In this document: positions 1-7,419 of the stretch, piece by piece
Numbering within the stretch: position 1 is the stretch's first letter
How the letters are laid out: every line of letters starts with the position of its first letter
Source of the DNA: a bacterium
GTDB taxonomy: Bacteria; JAMCPX01
Assembly (NCBI GenBank): GCA_021789095.1
Contig: JAJYJX010000023.1
Coordinates: 1-18,808, forward strand
Reading direction: 5' to 3'
DNA length: 18,808 bases
Notes under the pieces: generated by a model
Told to the model about the DNA's origin: nothing
Database searches by the model: none
The model's input: the letters and a program-made list of their open reading frames with translations, nothing else
Made by a program: the position numbers and the translations under genes

Positions 1-143
1 AAACTGCCAAAGAGATAGAAGGTATAAAATTTCTTGGTGATACTTCTGCTCATAATCCTTTAATTAATGTAAAAATGGAGACAATTATCCCACAAATGCC
101 TTTTATTATTACAGCTTATGAAGAGCTATCCAAGAAATTATAA
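1..143 (+). CDS. C-terminal end of a DUF4145/HEPN-like protein (partial)
   Basis: An open frame enters from the left edge (first full codon at base 3) and stops with TAA at 141-143, giving 46 visible residues. The segment reads KFLGDTSAHNP followed by a helix ending YEELSKKL. The 'LG(N/D)xxAH' pattern followed by a helical tail is typical of the C-terminus of DUF4145 proteins, which belong to the HEPN-like group often found in restriction-modification and defence neighbourhoods. That fits the R-M pair immediately downstream. The family call is inference from a short segment; that the frame is coding is more secure than the name. Confidence 0.5.
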   Translation, partial: TAKEIEGIKFLGDTSAHNPLINVKMETIIPQMPFIITAYEELSKKL

Positions 144-386
144 TTTAGGACGGAAACGGGATCGGGCAACATGAGAAGCAGCAACCACCGACAGCCCCTT
201 ATATAATCAGAGGCAATAAAGGAAGAGGTATTGCATGATTTATGTGGAGATAGATTTTCGCAAGAAATAATAATAGAATTAGTCGTTGGCAATATTAATT
301 CAGTTGTGGTTTTTCTTTATTCATGTCAGACTATCAAAAAACAGACGATGGATTATGTGTTTCTATGAAGGTCTTAATCAAAAAAT
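144..386. other. Non-coding gap with a small orphan open frame
   Basis: This 243-bp gap separates the partial gene from the restriction endonuclease. One plus-strand frame is open from 207 to the TGA at 366-368 (53 codons). It lacks an ATG near its beginning (a TTG occurs at 231) and has no convincing ribosome binding site. Its translation has a plausible amphipathic composition but no motif I recognise, so it is a gene remnant at best. No terminator or promoter is clear. Confidence 0.3.
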
Positions 387-1268
387 ATGTTTGAATTTTG
401 GAACCAAAACCAGGAAAAAGACTTTTTTATAAAATCGCTTGAGTTTGCTACTCCGGAGCAACTTTTCTATGTAACAAAAGACAGAAAGTATTTAGCCTAT
501 TGGCCAAAGAAATATAATGGTGCAAAGACAACTTTACAAAGCAGAAATTCATTAATCGGTTCTTATACAGAGAAGTGGGTTACTGATTTATTTAGCGAAA
601 TAGCAGAGACAATTGGAGGGTATTCTATTCAGGGTGTAATTTCTGAGGAAATAGGATTAACTAATCAATCATCTGCTGATGTAGCCATTTGCAAAACAAA
701 AGAAGTTATCCAGAAACCTCAGAATATTCTTATGATTATCGAAGTAAAAATGTCTGTAGTTTGGAATTGGGAATTTATACCAAAGAATAAAGAACTTATT
801 TGTATCGGCGATTATAAAACGCATCAAGGGAATCCTGGACTATTAAGATCTGATACCATGTTAAAAGCTATTGGGAAATGCATCAACATCCGCGTATCTA
901 ATCTTTCGGCTTCAAAAATACCAATCATTGTTATTGGCAACGCTCCGATTACAGAAAGCTATTATGAAAAGGTTGATCGTCTTAAAAGGAATGGGATTAT
1001 CCAGGGTTTTGGGTCAGTGAATCCAAAACCATTAAACAATAATGGAGAAAATATTAAGTCTACCCCCTACAAAGGATTTTACAGGTTTGATAGTTATGAA
1101 GAGTTACAAAATAATGCTTTTAATCTTTTGAAAGAAAAGAGAGAATTTTTTTCCAGTATGCAAACAAAAAAGAGATTAGGAGAAATTGTTGAGATAGCCA
1201 ACAGAGAAAATACTTATGAAGCAAAAGCACAAAAGTTCCTAGAACTTATCCATCAATCAAAAAAATAA
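387..1268 (+). CDS. Putative type II restriction endonuclease, PD-(D/E)XK fold
   Basis: This 293-residue protein is encoded directly upstream of a DNA methyltransferase and is most likely its cognate endonuclease, cutting unmethylated foreign DNA. A PD-(D/E)XK-like core is visible: Asp98 in SSADVAI, then after about 20 residues the strand LMIIEVK with Glu119 and Lys121. A helix carrying Glu62 (GSYTEKW) precedes it, as in this fold. The later segment IPIIVIGNAPIT (about 178-189) looks like a central beta-strand. There is no methyltransferase or helicase domain, so this is a simple type II enzyme. The start has only a weak upstream purine stretch (GAAGG about 15 nt before). The gene is AT-rich compared with the rest of the window, consistent with acquisition. 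The recognition sequence cannot be deduced. Confidence 0.7.
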   Translation: MFEFWNQNQEKDFFIKSLEFATPEQLFYVTKDRKYLAYWPKKYNGAKTTLQSRNSLIGSYTEKWVTDLFSEIAETIGGYSIQGVISEEIGLTNQSSADVAICKTKEVIQKPQNILMIIEVKMSVVWNWEFIPKNKELICIGDYKTHQGNPGLLRSDTMLKAIGKCINIRVSNLSASKIPIIVIGNAPITESYYEKVDRLKRNGIIQGFGSVNPKPLNNNGENIKSTPYKGFYRFDSYEELQNNAFNLLKEKREFFSSMQTKKRLGEIVEIANRENTYEAKAQKFLELIHQSKK

Positions 1269-1275
1269 TATTACT

Positions 1276-2199
1276 ATGAAAAACCAAAGTTTTGACAATA
1301 AAAGAAAAAACGGAACACAAACCAGCGCTTTTGGTACGCCGGGCCGGATTAGCCATGACTCATCGAAATTTTATGACAGTAAGCTTTACGAGGGGCTGAA
1401 TAATGGGAAAACCGTTGAATATATTGAGAACCCAATTGACCAACAAAATATAAATAAAGTTTTTTGTAAAAGCAGTGAGGCTATGTCAGAGCTTCCGGAT
1501 AATAGCGTCCATTTAATGGTTACCTCGCCGCCATACAATGTCGGCAAGGTCTATGATGACAACCTATCGCTTCAGGAATATAGGAATTTACTGAAAAGGG
1601 TATTTAAAGAGACCCATCGTGTACTGGTTCCGGGTGGCAGAGCTTGTATAAATATTGCTAATTTAGGGAGGAAGCCGTATCTCCCCCTTCACAGCTATAT
1701 TATTGAAGATATGAATGACATTGGGTTTTTAATGCGTGGGGAAATACTCTGGGATAAAGGAAGTAGTGCAAGCCCTTCAACAGCATGGGGGAGTTATCTA
1801 AAAGCAAACAACCCCGTATTACGGGATGTCCACGAATATATTCTTGTATACTGTAAAGATACGTTTACTCATTCAAATCCTCACAATAGGCAGAGTACTA
1901 TTTCAAAAGAGGAATTTTTAGAATTTACAAAAAGTGTCTGGAGGTTTCCGGCAGAGCGAGCTACAAAAGTAGGACATCCAGCCCCTTTCTCTGTAGAATT
2001 GCCTTATCGTTTAATTCAACTTTATACATTTGAGGATGAAGTCGTTCTCGATCCCTTCGCTGGAAGCGGTTCTACCTGCATTGCAGCGTTAAAGACCCAC
2101 AGAAGATATGTAGCTTATGATATTGACCAGAAATATTGTAATCTGGCAGAACAAAGAATAAAGCAATTTTTACAGGAACGGATTACTTTATTTAAATAA
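1276..2199 (+). CDS. DNA methyltransferase, beta class, probably N4-cytosine
   Basis: This 307-residue S-adenosylmethionine-dependent DNA methyltransferase is expected to protect the host at the site cut by the upstream endonuclease. Catalytic motif IV is TSPPYN at residues 83-88; the Ser-Pro-Pro-Tyr form is typical of N4-cytosine enzymes, whereas N6-adenine enzymes usually carry DPPY or NPPY. The SAM-binding motif I, DPFAGSGST, is at 259-267. The order IV before I defines the beta class. The N-terminal segment with SAFGTP and HDSSKFY is a pattern I associate with this group. It begins 7 nt after the endonuclease stop with no clear Shine-Dalgarno of its own, so the two are probably translationally coupled. 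It is full length. Confidence 0.88.
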   Translation: MKNQSFDNKRKNGTQTSAFGTPGRISHDSSKFYDSKLYEGLNNGKTVEYIENPIDQQNINKVFCKSSEAMSELPDNSVHLMVTSPPYNVGKVYDDNLSLQEYRNLLKRVFKETHRVLVPGGRACINIANLGRKPYLPLHSYIIEDMNDIGFLMRGEILWDKGSSASPSTAWGSYLKANNPVLRDVHEYILVYCKDTFTHSNPHNRQSTISKEEFLEFTKSVWRFPAERATKVGHPAPFSVELPYRLIQLYTFEDEVVLDPFAGSGSTCIAALKTHRRYVAYDIDQKYCNLAEQRIKQFLQERITLFK

Positions 2200-2255
2200 C
2201 GAGGTTCTCGTGTGTTTCAAATACGCCTTTTGGGTTAAGGCAATCCTTAATGCTC

Positions 2256-3449
2256 TCACGATGCTATAGCTATGCCTATACCTACCATCATCAGGATCCA
2301 TGCGATCATCAGGTAGACACTCCATGTTCTTAACTTAAGCGACGATAGGTCAACAGGCTTTGATGACCTGCCCATCTTGAAAACAACGGTGAGCATATAT
2401 CCTATAACAATAATGCCCATGATAAAGGTGACGGCAAAAAGCGCAGTACTGCCGTAACTGAGGTTTAATTTATAATTATATACCGAGTAGTCGTAACGGC
2501 CGGTGTAAAGCACGCGCAGGGCTTCGCGAGCAGACGTCATTCCGAGCACGCTCATGAACGCCAGTGCTGCAGCCGGCAGTGTATATTTCTGCGGATTGGA
2601 CTGTGCTTCTATAAGCACAAAAAGAAGCAAAACCGCGAGCACACCCGCGGCTATGAATACCGGATTCTTGTAAAACTGGAAATCTGACGGCACACTGAAC
2701 AGCCACCATACTCCTACAACCATCTGCAAAACGGTAAAAATAACAGCCATCTTTGCACCTGCCCTGCCCACCCATGCAAGGTATGATTTATCCATGTCAT
2801 CCCTGTCTTTGAAATACCATGAATAAAGCATCATAAAGATGCCCGTAATTGCGAATGAGGCAACGACAAAGTGCAAAAACCTGGGCAGTTCAAATGCATG
2901 CAGTATGGTGCCTGAAAGATCCACCTTGCTTCCGTTTACATACCACTTAACCCATTGCTCCGGAAAGAGTGCCTGGTAAGACACAGCATGCATGGTAATT
3001 CCTACAAGTATTATCAGGAGAAAAGCAGCTATACCCCATGTACCGATGTGCTTTTTATCTTTATTCAGTTTAAGGTAAAACACGTAAGAAAAAGAAAAAG
3101 CCGCCATAAGCGCAAACACGATCCCCAACATCCATGCTGCTGAAAGTACATTTGAGGTATACCAGAATGGATCATATATGACCTGCATAAAAAGAAGCGG
3201 AGCAACACCCAATACTATTAATAAAGAGAGATTTATTGTGGATGCCCTTGCAAAAGCTTTTGAAAGGTTTTTGTAATAATCCCCGGACCTGAAATAACTG
3301 TAAATGCTTATGAATACGCCGCCGATAACAAGATTAACAAATATGATGTGCAGTGCGAAGGTAAATACAAGCAACACCTGAAAAACCAGCGGATAAAAGG
3401 GAACCCCCATCGGGTCCTGCAAAGCTTTTAACATTGAACCTGCGTTCAT
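2256..3449 (-). CDS. CydA-like integral membrane subunit lacking the acidic residues (oxidase second subunit)
   Basis: A 397-residue polytopic membrane protein with about nine hydrophobic helices. It starts with ATG preceded by GGGGG and lies 8 bp downstream of the heme-c CydA-like gene, so they form one operon. Its N-terminal half matches the layout of CydA: His34 in a first helix (FALHIIFVNL) and His193 in LPRFLHF, in positions equivalent to His23 and His186 of its partner. The helix corresponding to the one with paired glutamates in CydA (about 98-125) contains none. SAREALRVLY (306-315) resembles the E...R segment after the last core helix of CydA. I read it as a paralogous, reduced CydA-type partner taking the place of CydB. 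Its heme content cannot be judged from sequence alone. Confidence 0.7.
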   Translation of the reverse strand: MNAGSMLKALQDPMGVPFYPLVFQVLLVFTFALHIIFVNLVIGGVFISIYSYFRSGDYYKNLSKAFARASTINLSLLIVLGVAPLLFMQVIYDPFWYTSNVLSAAWMLGIVFALMAAFSFSYVFYLKLNKDKKHIGTWGIAAFLLIILVGITMHAVSYQALFPEQWVKWYVNGSKVDLSGTILHAFELPRFLHFVVASFAITGIFMMLYSWYFKDRDDMDKSYLAWVGRAGAKMAVIFTVLQMVVGVWWLFSVPSDFQFYKNPVFIAAGVLAVLLLFVLIEAQSNPQKYTLPAAALAFMSVLGMTSAREALRVLYTGRYDYSVYNYKLNLSYGSTALFAVTFIMGIIVIGYMLTVVFKMGRSSKPVDLSSLKLRTWSVYLMIAWILMMVGIGIAIAS

Positions 3450-3457
3450 ATACCCCC

Positions 3458-4861
3458 TTACCTGTGAAGTTTCACGATTTTAATATGATCAGCAGAAACG
3501 CTCCGTCGCTGAAGCTCTGGAGCGTAGGCGGCCTTGCTGCCGGGCGGATAAAGGCTTACAAGGTATGTTGCCAGTGCTTCCTTCTCCCTGACTGTACCTG
3601 CAAACTGCGGCATAAAAGGAAATGCATTCAGGAAACCGATGAGTGCCTGGGCGGTATCAACACTGATAAGACCGGCCTTCTCTACCATTGAAGGTAACGG
3701 CCTGAGCCATCCGTTTGATTCAAGCGTATGGCATGCAGAACATTCTATCTGTGCAATTATCTCACCAGCCTGCAGCATGTTTGTATTATTTATAGTCTTG
3801 AGCCCTTCGGGAACAAAATATGAATAATGCAGTATACCTTCCCTGTCAATATCCCCGATATTGCTCTTGATGTTTTTTGACGGCATGTCATTTGATATGA
3901 TCTGGTTTGAGTACAGATAATGGTCTATAACATAGGGCTTTCGTATGCGTTCCCGTATACTTTCCGCAGAGAATACACCCGCGAACAGTATAAAAATGGC
4001 CAAAATCCCGGGGATCAGCCTGGCCCATTGAGGTCTTATCCACACAACGATAAACCACACGAACAATACTATAAATGCAGCCGCAACAACGTGAGGTATA
4101 ATGTCCGGTATGAGCACATTCATTTTATAAAGCTCTTCGGCAGTATTTGGGAGCGACCATAAATACCATTTAAAAAACAAAGCCGCCAGCACCGAGCCTG
4201 CCATACCCCACAAAGAAGCCTTCTTTATAATAAACGATTTAACTTCCCTGTTCTTCAACGTACCCGCAACCACGATGGCATAAAGCCCTGCAATCGCGAA
4301 AATGTGCGATGTCCTCATAAGCAGCTGCGGCAGGTATGTCGGATTGAAGAACCCGTCGAAAAACCCTCCTGTTTTAAGCCATTGGCCCGGAGACAGCATA
4401 AATGCGATAATGCCCGTTATGATTACCATGCTTATCCACGCACCGATTGCATATATCAGGCCTATGGTCAGGTGCGTTTTCTTATCGACCTTGCCCAGGG
4501 TATAGTAATATATATAAATCGCGAGTATCTCGATGATAAAGAACACCCACTCACTGGCCCATCCCCACACATAATTATGTATTACGGCGGAAATGCCTTT
4601 AGGGTTTGAGACTGTTATGGCATACCATATGCCAACACCCGATAATGACCCGAACACAAAGGAGAAAATCAGTATCACAAGAACGTACTTTTTTATAAAT
4701 TCAAGGAGCTCCGGCTTGTTTTCTTTGTAGGACTTGTTCTCCACATAAACATTAAACCAGAACGCAGATGTTGCAAGATGCGAAGGAAGTATATGAAAAG
4801 ATGCAATAAAAGCTATCACCAGAGCCGACCCTGCAACAGGCAATTGCCAGACTGGATACAT
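3458..4861 (-). CDS. Cytochrome bd-superfamily subunit I (CydA-like) with C-terminal cytochrome c domain
   Basis: A 467-residue membrane protein, the first gene of a two-gene operon, with a strong ribosome binding site (AAGGAGGTGTTAGC before ATG). CydA-like marks: His23 and His28 in helix 1, two glutamates one helical turn pair apart (Glu104, Glu111) in ASEWVFFIIEIL, His186 in RTSHIFAIAGLY, and ESIRERIRKPY (300-310) at the position of the conserved Arg-Pro segment of bd oxidases. After about ten helices comes a periplasmic domain with one c-type heme site CSACH (374-378) and a likely distal Met in FMPQFAG (Met417). The heme suggests electrons arrive through cytochrome c rather than, or in addition to, quinol. 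The probable reaction is reduction of O2 to water at low oxygen. No canonical cydB or cydX is adjacent. The superfamily is secure; the exact donor and acceptor are inference. Confidence 0.8.
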   Translation of the reverse strand: MYPVWQLPVAGSALVIAFIASFHILPSHLATSAFWFNVYVENKSYKENKPELLEFIKKYVLVILIFSFVFGSLSGVGIWYAITVSNPKGISAVIHNYVWGWASEWVFFIIEILAIYIYYYTLGKVDKKTHLTIGLIYAIGAWISMVIITGIIAFMLSPGQWLKTGGFFDGFFNPTYLPQLLMRTSHIFAIAGLYAIVVAGTLKNREVKSFIIKKASLWGMAGSVLAALFFKWYLWSLPNTAEELYKMNVLIPDIIPHVVAAAFIVLFVWFIVVWIRPQWARLIPGILAIFILFAGVFSAESIRERIRKPYVIDHYLYSNQIISNDMPSKNIKSNIGDIDREGILHYSYFVPEGLKTINNTNMLQAGEIIAQIECSACHTLESNGWLRPLPSMVEKAGLISVDTAQALIGFLNAFPFMPQFAGTVREKEALATYLVSLYPPGSKAAYAPELQRRSVSADHIKIVKLHR

Positions 4862-4891
4862 GCTAACACCTCCTTAAAATTGCATGGGTAC

Positions 4892-4919
4892 AATTTATAA
4901 TAACGACAAAGAGTGTCAA
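4892..4919 (-). promoter_or_regulatory. Sigma-70-type promoter of the CydA-like operon
   Basis: On the minus strand a perfect -35 box TTGACA (plus-strand 4914-4919) is followed 16 nt later by TAAATT (4892-4897), which overlaps a better-looking TATAAA spaced only 14 nt away. Transcription from here would give a leader of roughly 25 nt ending in the strong ribosome binding site of the oxidase gene. Confidence 0.5.
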
Positions 4920-4941
4920 GAAGTTTTATCTATGGATAGGA

Positions 4942-4970
4942 TTGACTTTAAGCATAAAATATTATTTAAA
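4942..4970 (+). promoter_or_regulatory. Candidate promoter of tRNA-Leu
   Basis: TTGACT at 4942-4947 is followed after 17 nt by TTTAAA at 4965-4970 (an alternative TAAAAT starts at 4967 with 19-nt spacing). The predicted start would fall just before the tRNA at 4980. The -10 match is moderate. Confidence 0.4.
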
Positions 4971-4979
4971 ATGTTGAAA

Positions 4980-5065
4980 GCCTGGGTGGCGGAACTGGTA
5001 GACGCAAGGGACTTAAAATCCCTCGGGGCAAAAACTCCATGCCGGTTCGATCCCGGCCCCAGGCA
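4980..5065 (+). tRNA. tRNA-Leu, anticodon TAA
   Basis: An 86-nt class II tRNA. The acceptor stem pairs GCCTGGG (4980-4986) with CCCAGGC (5058-5064), with discriminator A at 5065. The D arm contains GGCGGAACTGGTAGACGC. The anticodon stem AGGGA/TCCCT encloses the loop CTTAAAA, giving anticodon TAA, which reads the Leu codon TTA. A long variable arm (TCGGGGCAAAAACTCCAT region) and the T arm GCCGGTTCGATCCCGGC complete it. The CCA end is not encoded. A protein-coding gene starts only 24 nt downstream. Confidence 0.97.
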
Positions 5066-5089
5066 AATATTTTTCTTAAGGAGGTTTAT

Positions 5090-5707
5090 ATGAAAAACAA
5101 GATTACATGGCTTAGCCATGCAAGTTTCAGAATATCCAATGACAAGGTAATATACATTGATCCGTGGCAACTAAAAAAATCTGAACCAAAGGCGGATCTT
5201 ATACTAATCACGCATGATCATTTTGATCACCTGTCTGTACCTGACATAGATAAAATAAGAAAAAGCGATACGATCATCGTTACAACCGTTACCGGAAAGT
5301 CAAAGATAAAGGGTGATGTAAGGGTTGTCAGACCCAACGACAGGATAACCATAGGGGAAATACAGATCCATGCGGTGCATGCCTATAACCGTGAAAAGCC
5401 CTTTCATCTTAAGATTTCGGACAATGTCGGGTTTATAGTTACCATGAACGGCGAGAGCATATATCATACCGGTGACACAGAATTTATTGAAGAAATGAAA
5501 TTATTAAAAGCAGATATATTGTTGGTCCCGGTCGGCGGAAAATATACCTCTGATGTAGTTGATGCGTTAAAGATTGTAGAAGCAATAAAGCCAAAAACAG
5601 CAATACCCATGCACTGGGGCACACTTGATGATGTTGCAGGCGAAGAGGCGGCGCACGAGTTTAAGAAACGCGCAAAGACCGCTGTAGAGATCCTGAAGCC
5701 GGAATAA
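5090..5707 (+). CDS. Metal-dependent hydrolase of the UPF0173 family (metallo-beta-lactamase fold)
   Basis: A 205-residue protein with the metallo-beta-lactamase fold. The metal-binding signature THDHFDH is at residues 41-47, followed by YHTGDT with His126 and Asp129, and PMHWG with His175, all expected metal ligands of this fold. Length and layout fit the UPF0173/YtkL-like family, whose physiological substrate is not firmly known. The start chosen is the ATG at 5090, because it follows AAGGAGG with ideal spacing and begins the conserved ITWLSHA segment; an upstream in-frame start would lie inside the tRNA. With only 24 nt after the tRNA, the gene is probably transcribed from the tRNA promoter. 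It is complete. Confidence 0.87.
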   Translation: MKNKITWLSHASFRISNDKVIYIDPWQLKKSEPKADLILITHDHFDHLSVPDIDKIRKSDTIIVTTVTGKSKIKGDVRVVRPNDRITIGEIQIHAVHAYNREKPFHLKISDNVGFIVTMNGESIYHTGDTEFIEEMKLLKADILLVPVGGKYTSDVVDALKIVEAIKPKTAIPMHWGTLDDVAGEEAAHEFKKRAKTAVEILKPE

Positions 5708-5737
5708 TATGTCATGCGGGATAAAGAAATGATACGC

Positions 5738-5846
5738 TTTACCCCGTTAGAAAGCCCCACCATGTATGGCGGGGATAATATGATAGGATTCAAACTCCCT
5801 ATGGAAAGGGTGTGGTTCAAAGTAACGTCTTTTCTAACGGGGTTTA
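5738..5846 (+). mobile_element. 101-bp palindrome-ended element between TTTA repeats, upstream of the aldehyde dehydrogenase
   Basis: The element spans 5742-5842. It begins CCCCGTTAGAAAG and ends CTTTTCTAACGGGG, an inverted repeat with one extra T, and is flanked on both sides by TTTA (5738-5741 and 5843-5846). Inside are a hairpin at 5755-5774 (CCCC-x-CCAT paired with ATGG-x-GGGG) and a second one, CCCT...AGGG around a GGAA loop. The frame starting at the left TTTA stays open to the right TTTA, reading TPLES at the left and SFLTGF at the right. The element ends about 20 nt before the gene start and leaves its ribosome binding site intact. A second 101-bp copy lies upstream of metK, and two related ones lie in pilin genes. 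The internal layout recalls ends of IS200/IS605-type elements; that is only a suggestion. Confidence 0.65.
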
Positions 5847-5866
5847 ACCAATAAAGGAGGTAGCAG

Positions 5867-7360
5867 ATGAAGAAATACCAGATGTTCGTGAACGGTAAAT
5901 GGGTTGATGCAAAGTCAGGCAAGACAATGAAGGTCATAAACCCTGGTAATGAAGAGGTAGCAGCAGAAGTACCGGCCGCAGACGTTGAGGATGTAAGGGA
6001 AGCGGTAAAAGCAGCAAGAAATGCTTTCGACAGCGGTATATGGTCAAGACTCGAACAGAAAAAACGCTCTGAATTGATGCTCAGGGTTGTTGATGGACTT
6101 ATAGCAAAACAGAACGAACTTGCAGAGCTTGAATCTTTAAGCTCGGGTGCCACATTGAGAAAATCCACCATGATAGACGCGCCGCTTGCGGTCGAGCACT
6201 TCAGGCATTTCGCTGAACTCGCCTATAAAAAGGACCTCTATGAACCCCTGCCATGGATAAATTTCCCGTCGGTCAGCTGGAACTTTGTGGTAAGGGAGCC
6301 CATAGGTGTTGCGGGACAGATTATCCCATGGAATTTTCCGTTACTGATGGCGGTGTGGAAAATAGCACCTGCACTTGCGGCAGGAAATTGTGTCATACTG
6401 AAACCTGCAAGCTACACACCCCTGACAGCGCTTGAACTTGCAAAAATAATAGAGGAGGCTGGCATACCTGCCGGCGTTGTGAATGTCGTTACCGGCTCGG
6501 GCGGCATTGTAGGTGAGGAACTCGCAAGCAATCCCATGGTCGACAAGGTAGCTCTCACAGGATCAACCGTTGTCGGCAGGCGCGTCATGGAGCTTGCGTC
6601 AAAGACCGTCAAGAAGGTAACCCTTGAACTCGGAGGCAAGTCTGCAAACATAATACTGGCTGATGCAATTATAGATGAAGCCGTGGACGGAGCATTGTTT
6701 GGAACATTCCTGCATGCAGGGCAGGTATGCGAATCAGGCACAAGATTGCTTGTTGATGAGAAGATATACGATAAGTTTATGGATAAACTGATCGCAAGAG
6801 CAAAGGGCATAAAGGTGGGCTACCAGATGGATTATGAGACCACCATGGGGCCTGTTGTGTCTGCCACACAGCGTGAAACCGTCGAGGGCTATATCAAGGC
6901 AGGACTGGACGAGAAAGCAAAACTTGTGATTGGGGGCAAGAGGCCAGCAGATATGAAAAAAGGGTTTTTTGTAGAGCCTACGATTTTCGTGGATGTAAAA
7001 AACAGCATGAAGATAGCGCAGGAAGAGATCTTCGGTCCTGTGCTGGCTGTGATCAAGTTTAAAACAGTGGAAGAGGCAATAAAGATAGCAAACGACAGCA
7101 TGTATGGACTGGCAGGCGGCGTATGGTCAACAGACCTGCCGAGGGCGATAGAGGTGGCAAAGGCAATCAGAACGGGTACAGTATGGATCAATGATTACCA
7201 CCTTATAAATGCAATAGCACCGTTTGGCGGATACAAACAGAGCGGAATAGGCAGGGAGCTTGGCGCTTACGGGTTTGATGAGTACACCCAGGCGAAGCAC
7301 ATTCACGTAGCCGTTGCTCCGCGTAAGGCAAAGTTCTGGTATGATCTACTGCTGGATTAA
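5867..7360 (+). CDS. NAD(P)+-dependent aldehyde dehydrogenase
   Basis: A 497-residue soluble enzyme of the aldehyde dehydrogenase superfamily, oxidising an aldehyde to the carboxylic acid. Key residues are visible: the cofactor and active-site Asn156 in PWNFP, the general base Glu254 in LELGGKSAN, the nucleophile Cys288 in GQVCESG, Glu387 in EEIFGPV, and the C-terminal APFGGYKQSG (451-460). The length matches the betaine-aldehyde/ALDH1-like group, but the substrate cannot be assigned from this. Start: ATG seven nt after AAAGGAGG. It stands alone, with a palindromic mobile element filling most of the preceding gap, so its promoter probably lies in or before that element. The final part WYDLLLD extends slightly beyond the catalytic core. 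Confidence 0.92.
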   Translation: MKKYQMFVNGKWVDAKSGKTMKVINPGNEEVAAEVPAADVEDVREAVKAARNAFDSGIWSRLEQKKRSELMLRVVDGLIAKQNELAELESLSSGATLRKSTMIDAPLAVEHFRHFAELAYKKDLYEPLPWINFPSVSWNFVVREPIGVAGQIIPWNFPLLMAVWKIAPALAAGNCVILKPASYTPLTALELAKIIEEAGIPAGVVNVVTGSGGIVGEELASNPMVDKVALTGSTVVGRRVMELASKTVKKVTLELGGKSANIILADAIIDEAVDGALFGTFLHAGQVCESGTRLLVDEKIYDKFMDKLIARAKGIKVGYQMDYETTMGPVVSATQRETVEGYIKAGLDEKAKLVIGGKRPADMKKGFFVEPTIFVDVKNSMKIAQEEIFGPVLAVIKFKTVEEAIKIANDSMYGLAGGVWSTDLPRAIEVAKAIRTGTVWINDYHLINAIAPFGGYKQSGIGRELGAYGFDEYTQAKHIHVAVAPRKAKFWYDLLLD

Positions 7361-7419
7361 GACTCAAGATTCAAAATTCGAGATTCGGGCGGGGCGACCC
7401 GCCCGTACATACCTTGCAG
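7361..7419. repeat. Intergenic hairpin and short direct repeats
   Basis: The gap after the aldehyde dehydrogenase contains short 'AAGATTC/GAGATTC' repeats and then a perfect 8-bp hairpin with a GCGA loop at 7386-7405 (CGGGCGGG/CCCGCCCG). It could slow transcription, but no T-run follows, so it is not a typical intrinsic terminator. It resembles dispersed intergenic repeats more than a dedicated signal. Confidence 0.5.

Noticed and set aside
2476-2775. Open frames antisense to or overlapping the oxidase, metK, ahcY and OmpA-like genes
   Set aside because: They lie wholly inside genes with clear family motifs, lack ribosome binding sites and have no recognisable features of their own.
5039-5089. 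Upstream start of the UPF0173 hydrolase
   Set aside because: It would lie inside the tRNA T arm; the ATG at 5090 has an ideal AAGGAGG and begins the conserved region.
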